A DNA stretch of 64,000 bases from Charina bottae (Eukaryota; Chordata; Lepidosauria; Squamata; Charinaidae). The stretch spans positions 78,048,798 to 78,112,797 of the forward strand of contig JALMGJ010000004.1 in the NCBI GenBank assembly GCA_023362775.1. The letters are read 5' to 3'. The notes under the pieces were generated by a model, which saw only the letters and a list, made by a program, of their open reading frames with translations, did no database searches and was not told the origin of the DNA. How positions within the stretch are numbered: position 1 is the first letter of the stretch; each line of letters begins with the position of its first letter. Below are positions 11,101 through 21,855 of the stretch, piece by piece. The position numbers and the translations under genes are program-made.

Positions 11101-11505
11101 CAACATCAACTTCACTGGACCGGCCATGTTGTTCGAATGCCTGACCACCGTCTTCCAAAGCAGCTACTTTACTCCCAACTTAAGAATGGAAAACGGAAGA
11201 TTGGTGGACAGCAAAAGAGATTCAAAGATACTCTCAAAGCTAATTTTAAAAAATGTAATATCAGCATTGAGAACTGGGAAGCCCTAACTTATGAGCGTTT
11301 CAATTGGAGGTCAGCCTTTATTAATGGCGCTATGGACTTTGAAGAAGCACGAGTACAGGGCGAAAAGGAGAAAAGAGCTAAAAGGAAGGCACGTCAGGCA
11401 AACCCTCATCATGACCGTCTCCCACCTGGAAACCTATGCCCTCATTGTGGGAGGTTGTGCGGATCCAGAATTGCCCTTTATAGCCACTTACGGATCCACC
11501 GTTAA
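8194..11505 (+). pseudogene. LINE endonuclease/reverse transcriptase, broken
   Basis: The chosen start is the ATG at 8194, just before 'NFGTWNIRTLQDN'; an earlier in-frame ATG at 7978 lies in the untranslated-looking part. Endonuclease motifs are visible: 'LQETRRAGEG', 'SAYAPT', 'GDFNARVG', 'WTDHRLI'. Reverse-transcriptase motifs follow: 'ASGPDGIPAEVFK', 'FIDLTKAFDTVN', 'VKQGCVIAPTLF', the catalytic 'YADD' near 10550, and 'NIKKTKVL'. The C terminus is 'CPHCGRLCGSRIALYSHLRI' plus H and R, a C2H2 finger. Breaks: a frameshift near 8805-8815, another near 9270-9290, the 131-bp insert at 9465, an in-frame TGA at 9996 where an arginine CGA is expected (CpG decay), and a frameshift near 10490. It cannot make the protein. 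Confidence 0.88.
9465..9595 (+). mobile_element. Self-derived 3'-end insert (fourth level of the nest)
   Basis: These 131 bp match 11430-11557 almost base for base, including the zinc-finger codons, the stop and the 3' tail. They are flanked by a 7-bp duplication aaatccc (9458-9464 and 9596-9602). Removing the insert and one aaatccc rejoins the conserved 'YGPTNHGTNP' region to 'LRSVDGAKLL'. So it is a strongly 5'-truncated copy of the same LINE family that landed inside its own relative. Confidence 0.9.
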
Positions 11506-11558
11506 AATTTTACCTTTGGAAGACAATCTTACTCGGCTATGAGTGATTGCCAATGATT

Positions 11559-11755
11559 GGCACTTGAGGCTGTGATTCCTAAGCTGGGAGAGTGGCTCCA
11601 ACAGATCCCAGGAACAACATCAGAGCTCTCTGTCCAGAAGAGTGCAATGCTAGGAACAGCTAAGATACTGCAGAGAACCCTCAAACTCCCAGGCCTCTGG
11701 TAGAGGACCCAAGATTAAGGAAGACATATACCACCCATAGGGGTGAGAAGAGAAT
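11559..11755 (+). mobile_element. R4-type LINE fragment, 3' piece
   Basis: Continues the R4 frame interrupted at 7507: 'AVIPKLGEWLQQIPG', 'VQKSAMLGTAKIL', 'LKLPGLW' and a stop at about 11702-11704, then a short 3' end to about 11755 ('gaggacccaagattaagg'). Confidence 0.7.
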
Positions 11756-12060
11756 TTTTTTTATGAAATCTGGATTGGAAGAATATGACTGGGTTTTAAA
11801 AATTGGTGGAAGAAGCATCAATAATCTGTGCTATGCTGATGACACTATTCTGATATCTGAAAATTCAAAGGATCTGCAAGCTCTAGTAATGGAAGTAAAG
11901 TAGCACAATGAAAAAATGGGGCTAAAAGTAAATGTAAAGAAGACAAAACTAATGACAACAGGTACAACAATAAGCCTTAGAACTGATAGTGATCAAAGTG
12001 GTAGAAAGCTTCCGCCTTTTAGGATCAACCATCAACAGTAAAGGAACAGAAGTCCAGAAA
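11756..12060 (+). mobile_element. RTE LINE fragment (right half of the outermost LINE)
   Basis: Translates as 'INNLCYADDTILISENSKD', then 'GLKVNVKKTKLM', the YADD box and thumb entry of an RTE reverse transcriptase that continue the left half at 6940-7047. It carries an in-frame TAG near 11901 and breaks down after about 12060. It is more diverged than the BovB at 5023-6351, so it is the oldest layer here. Confidence 0.65.
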
Positions 12061-12987
12061 TGTGCTGGAAAGTGAAATTCATCATTTTCGCACAATATAG
12101 TTAGGAACAAACACCTCTGGGCTGGATAAAGCTCAGGAATTCATAGCCTCAATGGTAACCATGGCCTTGTCCCAGATTATCACTAACTTGACCCATTTGG
12201 TGGTCACACAATAAAGCTGGGCTTTACCTTAGTTCTGCAGGATATTTCCATCAGTTATTCCTCATGATGATAGGGTTAATTGGAGTCACTAATCTCCATG
12301 GGGAGGAGAAGCCAGTTAAGATGACCTGCCCCACATGGCTGATGGTTTGTTTTGGAAGGCTTTCAGATGGTGCTTACATACTTTCTCAATAATCTGCAGG
12401 GCAGTTCTGTTCTGTTGGGTGCCTTGTTAAGCATGGAATGCAAAGACAACAGGATACTGGTGGGACTGCCCCTGAGCACCCTCTCTCTGCATGCCAATGC
12501 CAGGCAGATTCTTGTGTTTTCTTAGGAGATGAAACATGTGAAAAGACTCCTGGAGGGATTTTGGCAGAAAAAAACCAGGACTGATTGTATATGGGTACCA
12601 GCTCAAATTCATAGCTACTCTCTGGCAGTCATGATAGTGAAATATAATGACCTTTCCATTCTTACTGCATCTACAGAACATCAGCCAGGTGCACTATTTA
12701 GAGTATCCTGAACCCTAGAAATAAAGGACAGGTCAGAAGAACAATTAATGTAAGTTGTGATTGTCTGGCTGAGATTTTTGTGGATTAAATCACTAGCATT
12801 ATCTCCAAGTTTAAAACAGGATGGATGGAACCTATTGGTATGATAGAGTAACATCTTGTGATATCATCTGGGAACTTTAAGGTGTTACTCTTAAGGAACT
12901 GGAGAGTGTTTTCTATGGTCTTAGCTCTACCACTTGTAAACTGGATCACTAATACCTAGCTAGTCAATGAGGCCAGGAAAAAAAAAT
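12061..12987. other. Unassigned, possibly old repeat
   Basis: No gene. 12210-12240 holds an AATAAA followed by 'gctgggctttacc', and 12430-12700 is locally less AT-rich, which would fit an old LTR-element fragment, but no protein family is recognisable on either strand. Confidence 0.3.
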
Positions 12988-14833
12988 TAGAGTTCCAGTG
13001 GGGACATGGCAGACTGAACAGCTGTGCCCGCGGGCTCAGCGGGCAGAACTGACAACGCGGCAGTTTTTTCGAGCTCAGGCAGCTTTTTCCTGAAGCCCAG
13101 GAGAAGGGACACTAAGACTGGCCACCCCATTTCTAAATCACCCAATTTATATTTATTTTAAGTACACGTACCCTAAGAGAGGCTTTCTACAGCATGGAGA
13201 AGCGGGTTCTCTTGGTGTTTATCGTTATTTTGGGGATCAATTTTTTAAAAAAATCTTTTTAAGTTTTGGACTTCGTTTTCCCTCCAAATATTAAGGAGGA
13301 TTGAGAGTAAATAATTGTCTCCCTGTTATTATTTTTTTTCTGAATTTGAAGATATCAACATTTTCCTACACATTGAATCGGCTGTTTTGAAGTTTCAGTT
13401 TTCTGCTTCTCCTTTCCCTGGGGAACTGTCTGCATATCTCATTTTTGCTTATGTAAACACATTTCGGAATTCTTTCATATCTTCGACTTTCACTGGTTAA
13501 GCTCCTAGGGGGCGCCATAATCTACTGCTTGAGACATGGATGATTTTAAACAGACTTTCTCTGACTTCCAACAAGATTTTAAATAGATTCTGATTTCTGA
13601 TTCCTACCAAGGTTTTATGCAAGGCATTCAGGACATTGTGGAAAATATGAGGTCTAAAATGTGTCATCTGGTTGGGGATGTCATGGATGAAACTGAGGAA
13701 TTTAACAGTGACAGAAATGTCTTCTAAGGGTGAGATCAGGACTTCTGTTAAAATGCTGGATGAAGATCGGATAGTCGAGTTGAAGAAATTAAAGGGAGAG
13801 ATCGAGTTGCAAGCCATAAGTGAAATTGATCATCTGATGGAACGCCATGGAAAAGAAGGGGTTATTATGTGTGGGAGGACTCCTGAAGAGAAGTTTGAGT
13901 TTTTGAGGGGGGCAGTTGGGCTGTTCTGCGTGCATTGTGGGGATATGTAAATGCTTTGGTTTATTTGGAAGTGGGATAAGGGTTTTAAAATATTTATCTG
14001 GATTGCTTTTAGGGTTTGGCTGATTTCATTTATCTTTAATGATTTGGATTAAGATTATTAAGGTATAATAAAAATAATAAATTCTGGTTTGGGGTTTAAT
14101 ATGATTAAGATTATTAAAATTGTTGTATTATCAAGTACAATGGCAGACAATTTATATGTTTTTTAGTTTGATCTTTATTATAGTAGATAGGAATGTATAG
14201 AATAGTAGTAGGAAGGAAATAAATAAATGTTATCTTTGGGGGGGGAGTTGATTAGGAGGTTTATATTTTTTTTCTTTTAATATAAAGGGAGGGAGCAACT
14301 GTATTTAATGATTTTTATAATGTGCCAATGGAATGATTTATAGAAATAATGTGATTTTGGTTTAATATAGAGTAAAGGAGTAAATGGTTTCAACTTAATA
14401 CAGAGACTTGAATTGCTTAACAGTTTTTATTAAGTACTATCAGATCAATTGGGTGGCAGGCTCCAAGATAATCTTCTTCTGTTATAGGGCACAGTACTGT
14501 ATTGTACTTCAATCTGATGGGTTTTGGGATCTGGAAACAATACAACAGGACAGGAACAAGGCAAGACAACACAAGCAAGACAATCAGTACAATCAAGAAT
14601 AAATACCAGACTGGTTCTGGGGATTAATTTTGGTTTAATATAGAGTAAAGGATTGATTATGGAAAATTGTTGTATATCCTTGCTGTTGAAAGTCAGAAGT
14701 CACCTCTTTTTGTAATTTTGAGAAATTTTCTCTTGTGTTTCTACACTTTTTTAGTTTTTTTTCTTTGTAGTTTTTTGTTTTTCTGTAGCTTTTATCTTTG
14801 CTTGAAACTTAATAACATTCTTATAAAAAATAA
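12988..14833 (+). mobile_element. L1 LINE, internally deleted, non-autonomous
   Basis: Flanked by an imperfect A-rich duplication containing 'atgaggccagraaaaaaa' (about 12967-12987 and 14834-14852), as L1 insertions have. The 5' part (12988-13100) is GC-rich, like an L1 5' end. 13540-13950 encodes an acidic, charged, ORF1-like fragment ('RIVELKKLKGEIELQAIS'). The 3' part is the T-rich tail ending 'ttcttataaaaaataaaa'. The reverse-transcriptase ORF is missing. A direct repeat 'ttttggtttaatatagagt' at about 14355 and 14630 brackets a 270-bp segment, a local duplication or nested insert. Confidence 0.6.
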
Positions 14834-14852
14834 AATGAGGCCAGAAAAAAAT

Positions 14853-15109
14853 TGGGAGTTAGATCCAGGCAGTAGTCAGCATTTCTTGGAAAGAAGGAAA
14901 ACTTCCAGCAGCCCTTAAAGAGGCACTGGTACGCTCACTCCCCAGAAGTCAGCCCTGGCTCCAATGGTAATAGATAATCCATCCAAAATCCTACCTGTTG
15001 AGAAATGATGAGACTTGCATAGGGCACTGAAGGATATGGTTTATCTGGACCTGTGGCAGTCTGAATGGCCTATGACAGTTGGAAATTGGAGGCACTATAA
15101 TAGGGTTGT
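14853..15109. other. Intergenic spacer, nothing recognised
   Basis: Unassigned sequence between the L1 target duplication and the L2 remnant. Confidence 0.5.
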
Positions 15110-16270
15110 TTTGCTGCTAGGGTCTAGGGGGTGATGGAGCAGACGTTGAGCCCTCAGGTGCTCTGCTGTGGGGTGCCTCAGGACTGGCCGGTTCCCCTAT
15201 CCTATTTAACATGTACATGAAGCTTGGATTGGAGCGGCATATAAATCCCCATAAATAACTAAATCTGCAAGTTTGGGATGAGTTATCATTAATATGTTAA
15301 AGATACTGAGTTGTATATCTTAATCCCAGATTCAATGGGAGATGTAATAGAAGTTCTGATCTGATGCCTGGAGGCTGTTGGGGACTGGATAAATTAAAAA
15401 CAGGCTCAGGCTCAACCCAAGCAGAATTGAATGGCAGTTAATTCAGAAGCCTATTGATTCCAGGACTGTACCATCTTTGATTCCTGATGGTGTTGTGCTC
15501 CCCTAGAAAGAGCAGGCTCACAACCTGTGGGTCCTCCTGGACTCAGTGCTCCTGCTGGAAGACTTAAGTAGAGGGCACAGACAGGAAGGTCTTTGCCCAG
15601 CTTCAGTCAGTGTGCCTACTGTGACCTTACCTGGAATAGATGCACTGAGGACAGCCATCTCTTGTCTAGATTATTGCAATTTTGCCCTTGAAGAACACCT
15701 TTAACTTCAGCAAGTCCACAGTGCAGTGGCCTGCAAGCTTAATAGCCAGTCACAGTCCTGCTGTGAAAGCAGCACTGGCTACCACTGTGTTTCCAAGGTC
15801 AATCCAAGATGCTTATCGGTACTTTTAAACTCCTACATGGCTAGGGCCTCAAATATCTAAGAAAATGTTTTTTCCAGATAGACTCTATTTGCTCAACCCA
15901 GATGGCTAGAGAGTTCCTGTTAAGGGTTCCCATCTACAAGGAGGTACAACAGAAAGGGACCCAACAGATAAGGACCCAACAGTAGACATTCTCTGTGGGG
16001 GCACACCTTCTATAGACCAGCCTGCATCCCAAGATGAGGACAGCCCTCACTCTTATGGCCTCCTGAAAGCTGGTAAAAACCTGGTTCTTCAATTCTTGGG
16101 GAATCAACTTTGGACTCATCAGCATCATAATTAGTTTTAATGTATTATTTTGTATTGTTAATCACCACTGTGTTATTTTATTAGTATCTGTACACTGCCC
16201 AGAGTCTGTCTGGACTAAGGAATTAGCTAAGTCACATAAATGCATACATATATTATAGATTTTATATATG
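15110..16270 (+). mobile_element. L2 LINE remnant, C-terminal half of the reverse transcriptase and 3' end
   Basis: With frameshifts and stops, the + strand still reads as L2-type sequence: 'GVPQ...SPILFNMYMK' near 15170-15220, 'RLNPSRIEWQ' near 15415, 'WVLLDSVL' near 15530, 'ISCLDYCNFAL' near 15660 and 'LLNSYMARASNI' near 15830. It ends with the 'cactgcccagagtct' 3' segment near 16193. It is old and heavily mutated. Confidence 0.7.
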
Positions 16271-16794
16271 GTTATTCTCTTCCCCAAATGTCTTCCCAAG
16301 GCTACTCAAATATTATCTTGCTGAGACAGGAAAGCCTCTAGAAACTCTTCCTTCAGTTGCCATTTCAGGATAATCTAATGACCATGAAAAATCTGATTCT
16401 TAAAAGCTGCTGTCTGTATAATTTTTCTAAGTTTAGTTATACTTTGTTTTAGGTTAAGTGCCAACTTCCTAGTTTGGCTGTATTCCTGTTATGGATTTCA
16501 GTAGGTTATTTTGCTCTCCAAATATGTCCTGGTAACATCTTGGACTGTTGCCTTCATCTGGGCTGGTTGCTGTGGTAGGCACAGTGCCAGTAGCACAGTG
16601 GTATTAAAAACAGCATAATACAGTGTTCAGTTAGATTATTTTAGCCCATCATATCTAAGTTACCATCTGAGTTAATTTTGTCACCTAAAAACATTCTATG
16701 TCCACTTTAAGTCCTTGATGCAGTAGATTAAAGCTTCAGGTATTCCACAATAACCAATCGGTTTCAAAAGTGCTTCCAAAATTCATCATGGTTT
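16271..16794. other. AT-rich intergenic sequence, no gene seen
   Basis: Nothing recognisable on either strand. Confidence 0.55.
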
Positions 16795-16935
16795 AAGTTG
16801 GAGGTGTGCAATATGATCTCACGCCCTCTGATGTATTGGACATCAACTCTCATGAGCCCCAGCCAGTATAAGCAATGGCAAGGGAATGTGGGAGCTATTG
16901 TTTGAAATATCTGGAGAGCATCAGATTGCCTATTG
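16795..16935. mobile_element. Degraded palindromic MITE
   Basis: Contains 'ttggacatcaactctcatga' then 'gccccagccagtataagcaa', followed by a degraded near complement of the first part with 'tgggagctattg' and 'tctggagagcatcag'. This matches the plan of a common squamate hAT-derived MITE whose arms read 'ggactacaactcccat'. No clean target duplication. Confidence 0.45.
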
Positions 16936-17382
16936 CTGGTTCGGTTCAACCGCAGTGAAGCTACACAACTAGGCTTAAAATAATGAAGAACAAACCAAAT
17001 GACCCCTTCTCAACATTTTCTTAAAAATAAAGGTTTTTTTAACATGGGTTAAGGTGTGTTTTTTGTACTATTGTGACTCTTTTGCTTTGAAGTAGCAGTG
17101 TATTAGTATATTGGTTTTATTTCCATTTGATTTAGTATCCGTTTTGTCCACCAGGGGTCAGTGAAAATTAATAGCTAACATGTGAATGTAGATAAAGCAC
17201 TTCCCAAGAACTGGAAACACCTGTAGATGGGAGGGAGAGTGTCTTTCATTTGATGATGGATCCCTCCTTCTGCTTCTTTGTGGAAATTGTTTATGGGTGC
17301 TATCAAAAGGAAATGGATATATGAAAAGACGTAACAAAGATCAAAAATTAAACTTCTAAAACATAGCAATACAAGAAATATT
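16936..17382. other. AT-rich intergenic sequence, no gene seen
   Basis: Nothing recognisable. The small - strand frame at 17175-17369 has no family resemblance. Confidence 0.55.
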
Positions 17383-17390
17383 GCCTAAAT

Positions 17391-17647
17391 CAGGGCTTTC
17401 CAAAGTTTTTCCCGCGGCGACACACCAACCGGCGTTGGTGTGTCACCGCGGGAAAACCCAGAAGTGCGGCAGCGCGCAAAAACCCGGAAGCACTGCTGCT
17501 GCTTTCGGGTTTTGCGCGCTGCAGTTGGTGTGTCGCCGCGGGAAAACCTGGAAGCGCTGATGATCAGCGCTTCCAGGTTGTGTGGCGACACACCAGACTG
17601 TGTGGTGACACATTTTTGTGTCGCGACACACAGTTTGGAAAGCTCTG
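17391..17647 (-). mobile_element. hAT-type MITE, copy 2
   Basis: Perfect 8-bp duplication gcctaaat (17383-17390 and 17648-17655). Ends CAGGGCTTTCCAAA and TTTGGAAAGCTCTG. In reverse orientation it follows copy 1 closely (same 'gcgcttcc' palindrome and 'gcgacacacca' units), though with rearranged interior order. CpG sites are well kept in an AT-rich neighbourhood. Confidence 0.9.
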
Positions 17648-17655
17648 GCCTAAAT

Positions 17656-18864
17656 GCTTCAAGGAAAGGATCATTTTGCACCACCAGCAAAACATATACT
17701 GTACATATATTTAATTGAATGAGGACAATACATTGTAGGAGGAACTGCCCTCACTCTTAATTAGCATTGCATGACCTGTCATGTCATGCAGCAAATTGGG
17801 TTATGATATGAGTGCATTCACTGCATGGTCCTTAATTGAATTCTTTTTATTAGTTTGAAGAAGAAAAGCTATAACAAAAAGAACATATGACACCTTAGTT
17901 GAGGATAAGTGAATGAATTATTTTAGCATTATGAGCAAGCATGAAATGAGTGGTAAAGATGTCAAGCAATACTTCATTCCATTACCCCAGTACAACATTC
18001 ACACTGAAGATTTAACTAGGAGAATGTTCCACACAGTCATAAATATAAGTATTAACACTACCTCAGCTTACTTTAGCATAAGCAGATTCTAATACTGCTG
18101 TTGTATGATTGCTATTAATGCAATCACTTCTGCTTCTTTTTGAAGGTCTCTAATAGCAGAATCTTCTGCCTATTTAGTTATAAGTAAGACTACTATGTTC
18201 TGTGGAATTTTCTTTATAGTAAGTGTGTTTAGAAGTATAGTTTAAAGGCTGTTTTACTTTTTTAAAAAGGCAAATGAGTGGTGTATGTATTTCCTCTAAG
18301 AGCTCAAAACAGTGAACATAATAAACCTCCTACAATTACATGCTCACATGTAACTATTGTGAAATATAAGTTTTGCTGAGAAATAATGACTGGCCCTAAG
18401 TCACCCAGTGAATTCTCATAGGTGAAGGTGAATTTGAACCTGAGACTCCCTCACCCTGTTCAATATTTTAACCACCCCACAATATTAGGTACTTGCATAT
18501 GTAGGTTTATATCTGCAGAAAAATTGCACAATAACATTCAGAGCCAAGACTAGTTGTTGATCATTTGAGTTGAGATTTTCATAGGACATCATTCTCATAA
18601 GAAAGGAAAAGCAGCAGATGGGTTGAAATCAGTATTAAATGCCATTCCTGGAATTAAAGATGGAATTTTAAACACCATCAGAGAGAAAGCTGGGAAGCCA
18701 GGAAGTGCACTTGATGGCTGGCAACTAAAATGGCTAGCATGGACACAACAGCTCTAATGTCTGTTGGAGAGGGGTCTTAATTGAGAAAAAGGGTGGGTGA
18801 TCTTAAAATGTGACTTAGACGGTGTTTGCATTGCTAAAGGTTTGGTAGTTCATGAATGTCCAAA
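17656..18864. other. Intergenic sequence, no gene seen
   Basis: About 1.2 kb of unique-looking AT-rich DNA. 18380-18480 has SINE-like phrases ('gaatttgaacctgagactcc') without ends. Confidence 0.5.
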
Positions 18865-18872
18865 GTCCACAA

Positions 18873-19167
18873 GAGCCTTTCTCAACCTTTTGACACTGGA
18901 GGAACCCTTGAAATATTTTTCAGGCCTCGGGGAACCCCTGCATATTCAGGCTCAAATATAGGCCAGAAGTTACAAAATTATTAATTTCATGTGTAGGCCT
19001 GTATATATGCATTAAAAGTGTTCTTAAACTAAAAATAAAGACTGAAACTTACCTCTTTAATGTGAAGTTGTCTGAATTTGAAATATTTTTTAAAATTAAT
19101 CGTGATCTTCCAGGGTGACCTCTTGTGGAACCCTAGGGTTCCACGGAACCCTGGTTGAGAAACCCTG
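18873..19167. mobile_element. hAT-type MITE of a second family
   Basis: Perfect 8-bp duplication gtccacaa (18865-18872 and 19168-19175). Ends 'gcctttctcaacctttt' and 'ggttgagaaaccctg' are imperfect inverted repeats. The interior is AT-rich and non-coding, with 'ggaacc...gggttcc' subterminal repeats. It is unrelated in body to the CpG-rich MITE family. Confidence 0.85.
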
Positions 19168-19175
19168 GTCCACAA

Positions 19176-20769
19176 AGTATTTGAGAGCACACTGGTAGAA
19201 AAGTGCTGAAGAGTACTAGCTCTGGATGTTGTCTACTCATTGTAGAGGACCCTTGGTGGAATTAAAAATGATATAACCCACCCACCCACAAAGTTTGTCA
19301 AAAGATCACCAGCTAGATCAAAGTTAGCTGCCAGTCTGTCTGACTGGGAGAGAGACAGGAATATCACTAATGCCTGTAAGCCCTTTCTTGACTCTAGAAT
19401 TAGGAAGAGTCAATAAAATAATAGAAAAATAAATAAATAGAAAAATAAATTTCCTATTTATTGTGATGACAGGAGGGGGAAAACCCTGCTGAAACTGACT
19501 TTCTACAATTTTTCCTTCAAAGACTACTCTCTTTTATTTTTAAAATGGAAATTTCAGGGAAGATACTTATGGCTGCTTGCATTTTAAAAGTGCTACAGAA
19601 TTTTTTAGGCAGTAATTTTAAACAATGCATGCCAAAACAGTAACAATGAGCAAGCCAAAATGAAACCACAAAACTGCTGCCTGTGGACAAGACTCTGAAG
19701 GGATTGCTTTTTCAAGCCTCTTGGAGAATTTGAGTTTTAATTTAAAGTGAGAGCTAAATAGAGAAGAAAGGAGCTGTTTTACTGAACTGATTTTCTTCCC
19801 ATGAGTACCAGAACATCACCTCAGTTTGAAATTAACATCATTGATCAGATTAACATCTAAACTGCACAATGTTTTAGAGTAATCAAAATATGTGAAGATA
19901 ATTAACCACAAGATGTTAGTTCTCCTCGAGGGAAACACTTTTGGGAACTACGTTTTCATTTAGCTTCCAGATGAGTGTGGTTATAGTTCCCAATTAAGCT
20001 TGTTGTATTTTGAGCATACTGAATGACAAACAAAAGGAAAACCAGTCTAAGGGGAATGCGACAGTAAACAGATGGTAAACAAGAAGGATATGACACAACT
20101 TGGTTTAATTAAAATTAAACATTACAGTCAGACAAGCTTTACGCTGGCCATACTTGATGCTGAGATGATAACTGAAACTAATAATAATAGCCTGTTTACT
20201 AAGAGGCTACTTGTGACCTGATTCCTTGCTCCAAAGAACGCAAGGTCCATGACCCTTTTGACAAAATTAATCCTAGTCTCAGCATAACTGGAAAGGATAA
20301 AGCTAGGGTCCCATGGGAATCTACATTACATAAGGTTTCACTGTAGAATAAATGTTAAAGAGTAAAAACAGTAGAACGTTTGGTTCCATAGAAATGTATG
20401 ACATCTGAAACCCAAGGTGGAAGCTATTATTATTTTGGCTTTGTTCCCAATGGAACTTTTCTGAGGCTGGGTGAAAACCAGTTAAGAAAAGCTGCATCTC
20501 ACAGAAGTCTGGGTTGGAGACCTGGAAATTATATATCAAAGCAGGGACTAGTGAAGGCTAAATGAGGATTATGAACGTGACTTGTGCTATGGGACTTGTT
20601 TTTTCTCCTTTTTTCTCCTGATTGAAAGTAAAAAAGAAACCTCAATGTTTCTGACTTTGAAAAAAACAAAAACTTAGTTTAAATAAAATTTCCTGAGTAA
20701 CTTAAAGAAAGTCACCCCACTCATTCATTCCAGGTTCCCTTTAGCGATCAAAGTGCTGTGTCCACAACC
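19176..20769. other. Intergenic sequence, no gene seen
   Basis: About 1.6 kb with no recognised gene or repeat. A short 'aaaaataaataaatag' run lies near 19425-19450. Confidence 0.6.
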
Positions 20770-20777
20770 ATCAAATC

Positions 20778-20911
20778 CAGTGTTTTCAACCTTGGCAACT
20801 TTAAGATATGTGGACTTCAACTCCCAGAATTCCCCAGCCAGCCATGCTGGCTGGGGAATTCTGGGAGTTGAAGTCCACACATCTTAAAGTTGTTAAGGTT
20901 GAGAAACACTG
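20778..20911. mobile_element. Fully palindromic MITE (hAT type)
   Basis: 134 bp that fold almost end to end: 'cttcaactcccagaattccc' on the left arm is answered by its complement on the right, with the centre at 'ccagccatgctggctgg'. Flanks atcaaatc (20770-20777) and atctaatc (20912-20919) are an 8-bp duplication with one mismatch. Ends CAGTGTTTTCAACC and GGTTGAGAAACACTG. This is a known type of abundant squamate palindromic MITE. Confidence 0.9.
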
Positions 20912-20919
20912 ATCTAATC

Positions 20920-21262
20920 CATTCCCCCTCTACCACTATGTAATAACCTGTCCTGTAACATACAGAATATGGTGGATTGGATCCTGCTGGCTCCCACAAT
21001 ACGGTCTCCAAATGTTGTTGTGCCTTTTCAACTTCCTTCTGGTTCTTTAACTTTGATTTGCATAATTAAGACTTGAATTTTAATGTCCCTTATTCTGGGA
21101 GAGCCTTTAAGCACAATACTTTTAAGCATTCAAAAGTTATATGCAGTCCAGATTTGTCATATGAAATATAAATGAACCTCTGAGAACCTAAGTTACTTAT
21201 ATCAAATCAAACTAATGGGCCAACTGATCAACTCACTTCTTTATATTAACTTCATGTACTTG
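20920..21262. other. Intergenic sequence, no gene seen
   Basis: Nothing recognisable. Confidence 0.5.
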
Positions 21263-21270
21263 CTACATAC

Positions 21271-21500
21271 CATTTTGTCTGCCGTTCAATTGTGTCCAAT
21301 TCTTGGCGACTCTCTGGACTAGTCCCTGCAGTTTTCTTGGCAAGATTTCAGAAATGGTTTGCCATTGCCTCCTTCCTAGGGCTGAGAGAAAGTGACTGGC
21401 CCAGGATCACCCAGCTGGCTTTTTACCTAAGGTGGGACTAGAACTCACGGTCTCCAGGTTTCTACATGGTGCCTTAACCTCTACACCAAACTGGCTCTCT
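21271..21500 (-). mobile_element. tRNA-derived SINE (Sauria type)
   Basis: Bounded by ctacatac at 21263-21270 and 21501-21508. Read on the - strand: 'gagccagtttggtgtagagg' (tRNA-like head, A box), 'gagttctagtcccacctta' (B box), 'gctgggtgatcctgggcca', then a tail with 'aactgcagggactagtcc' and 'cggcagacaaaa'. Related copies lie at 35048 and 49470. Confidence 0.8.
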
Positions 21501-21508
21501 CTACATAC

Positions 21509-21847
21509 TTGAGTGGGGGAAAAAAGCAATTTGGCCAGGAAACACGATTCATAACCTATTGGATCTGAAGAGGGTTTGATTAATAGGTAAAAAGGTGAGT
21601 GAAATTACAAAAGGCACACATAGTTTATTTATTTCAAACATTTATATACCTTATTTTAAGACTCTAGGTGGTTTACTACAATGAAATACACAATAAAGCA
21701 ACCAAGTACTAAACAATGCACAAAAACCCATCACTTATAACCCACAGTATAAAATGCATGATAAACATTCATATCAAAATCAAAATTTCATAAGATTCTG
21801 ATGGAAGGAGACATCCTGAAGTTCCCTTTGGAATAGATTAAGTGAGT
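21509..21847. other. Intergenic sequence, no gene seen
   Basis: About 21625-21730 resembles a degraded LINE 3' end ('tttatataccttattttaag', 'ctaggtggtttac'), on the - strand if so. Confidence 0.35.
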
Positions 21848-21855
21848 GCATAGAG

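Larger units (their letters stand above)
7508..11558 (+). mobile_element. Near full-length APE-type LINE (RTE-like, C-terminal zinc finger), third level of the nest
   Basis: 4,051 bp with a 6-bp duplication ggcact on each side (7502-7507 and 11559-11564), which restores the R4 frame when the insert is removed. It has an untranslated 5' region (7508-8193), one long coding region and a very short 3' end finishing 'gccaatgatt'. Order of domains: apurinic/apyrimidinic-type endonuclease, reverse transcriptase, C-terminal C2H2 finger. RTE elements of the BovB kind lack such a finger, so this is another lineage, possibly of the RTEX or Proto2 sort; that placement is an inference. A 131-bp copy of its own 3' end is inserted at 9465-9595. 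Confidence 0.85.
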
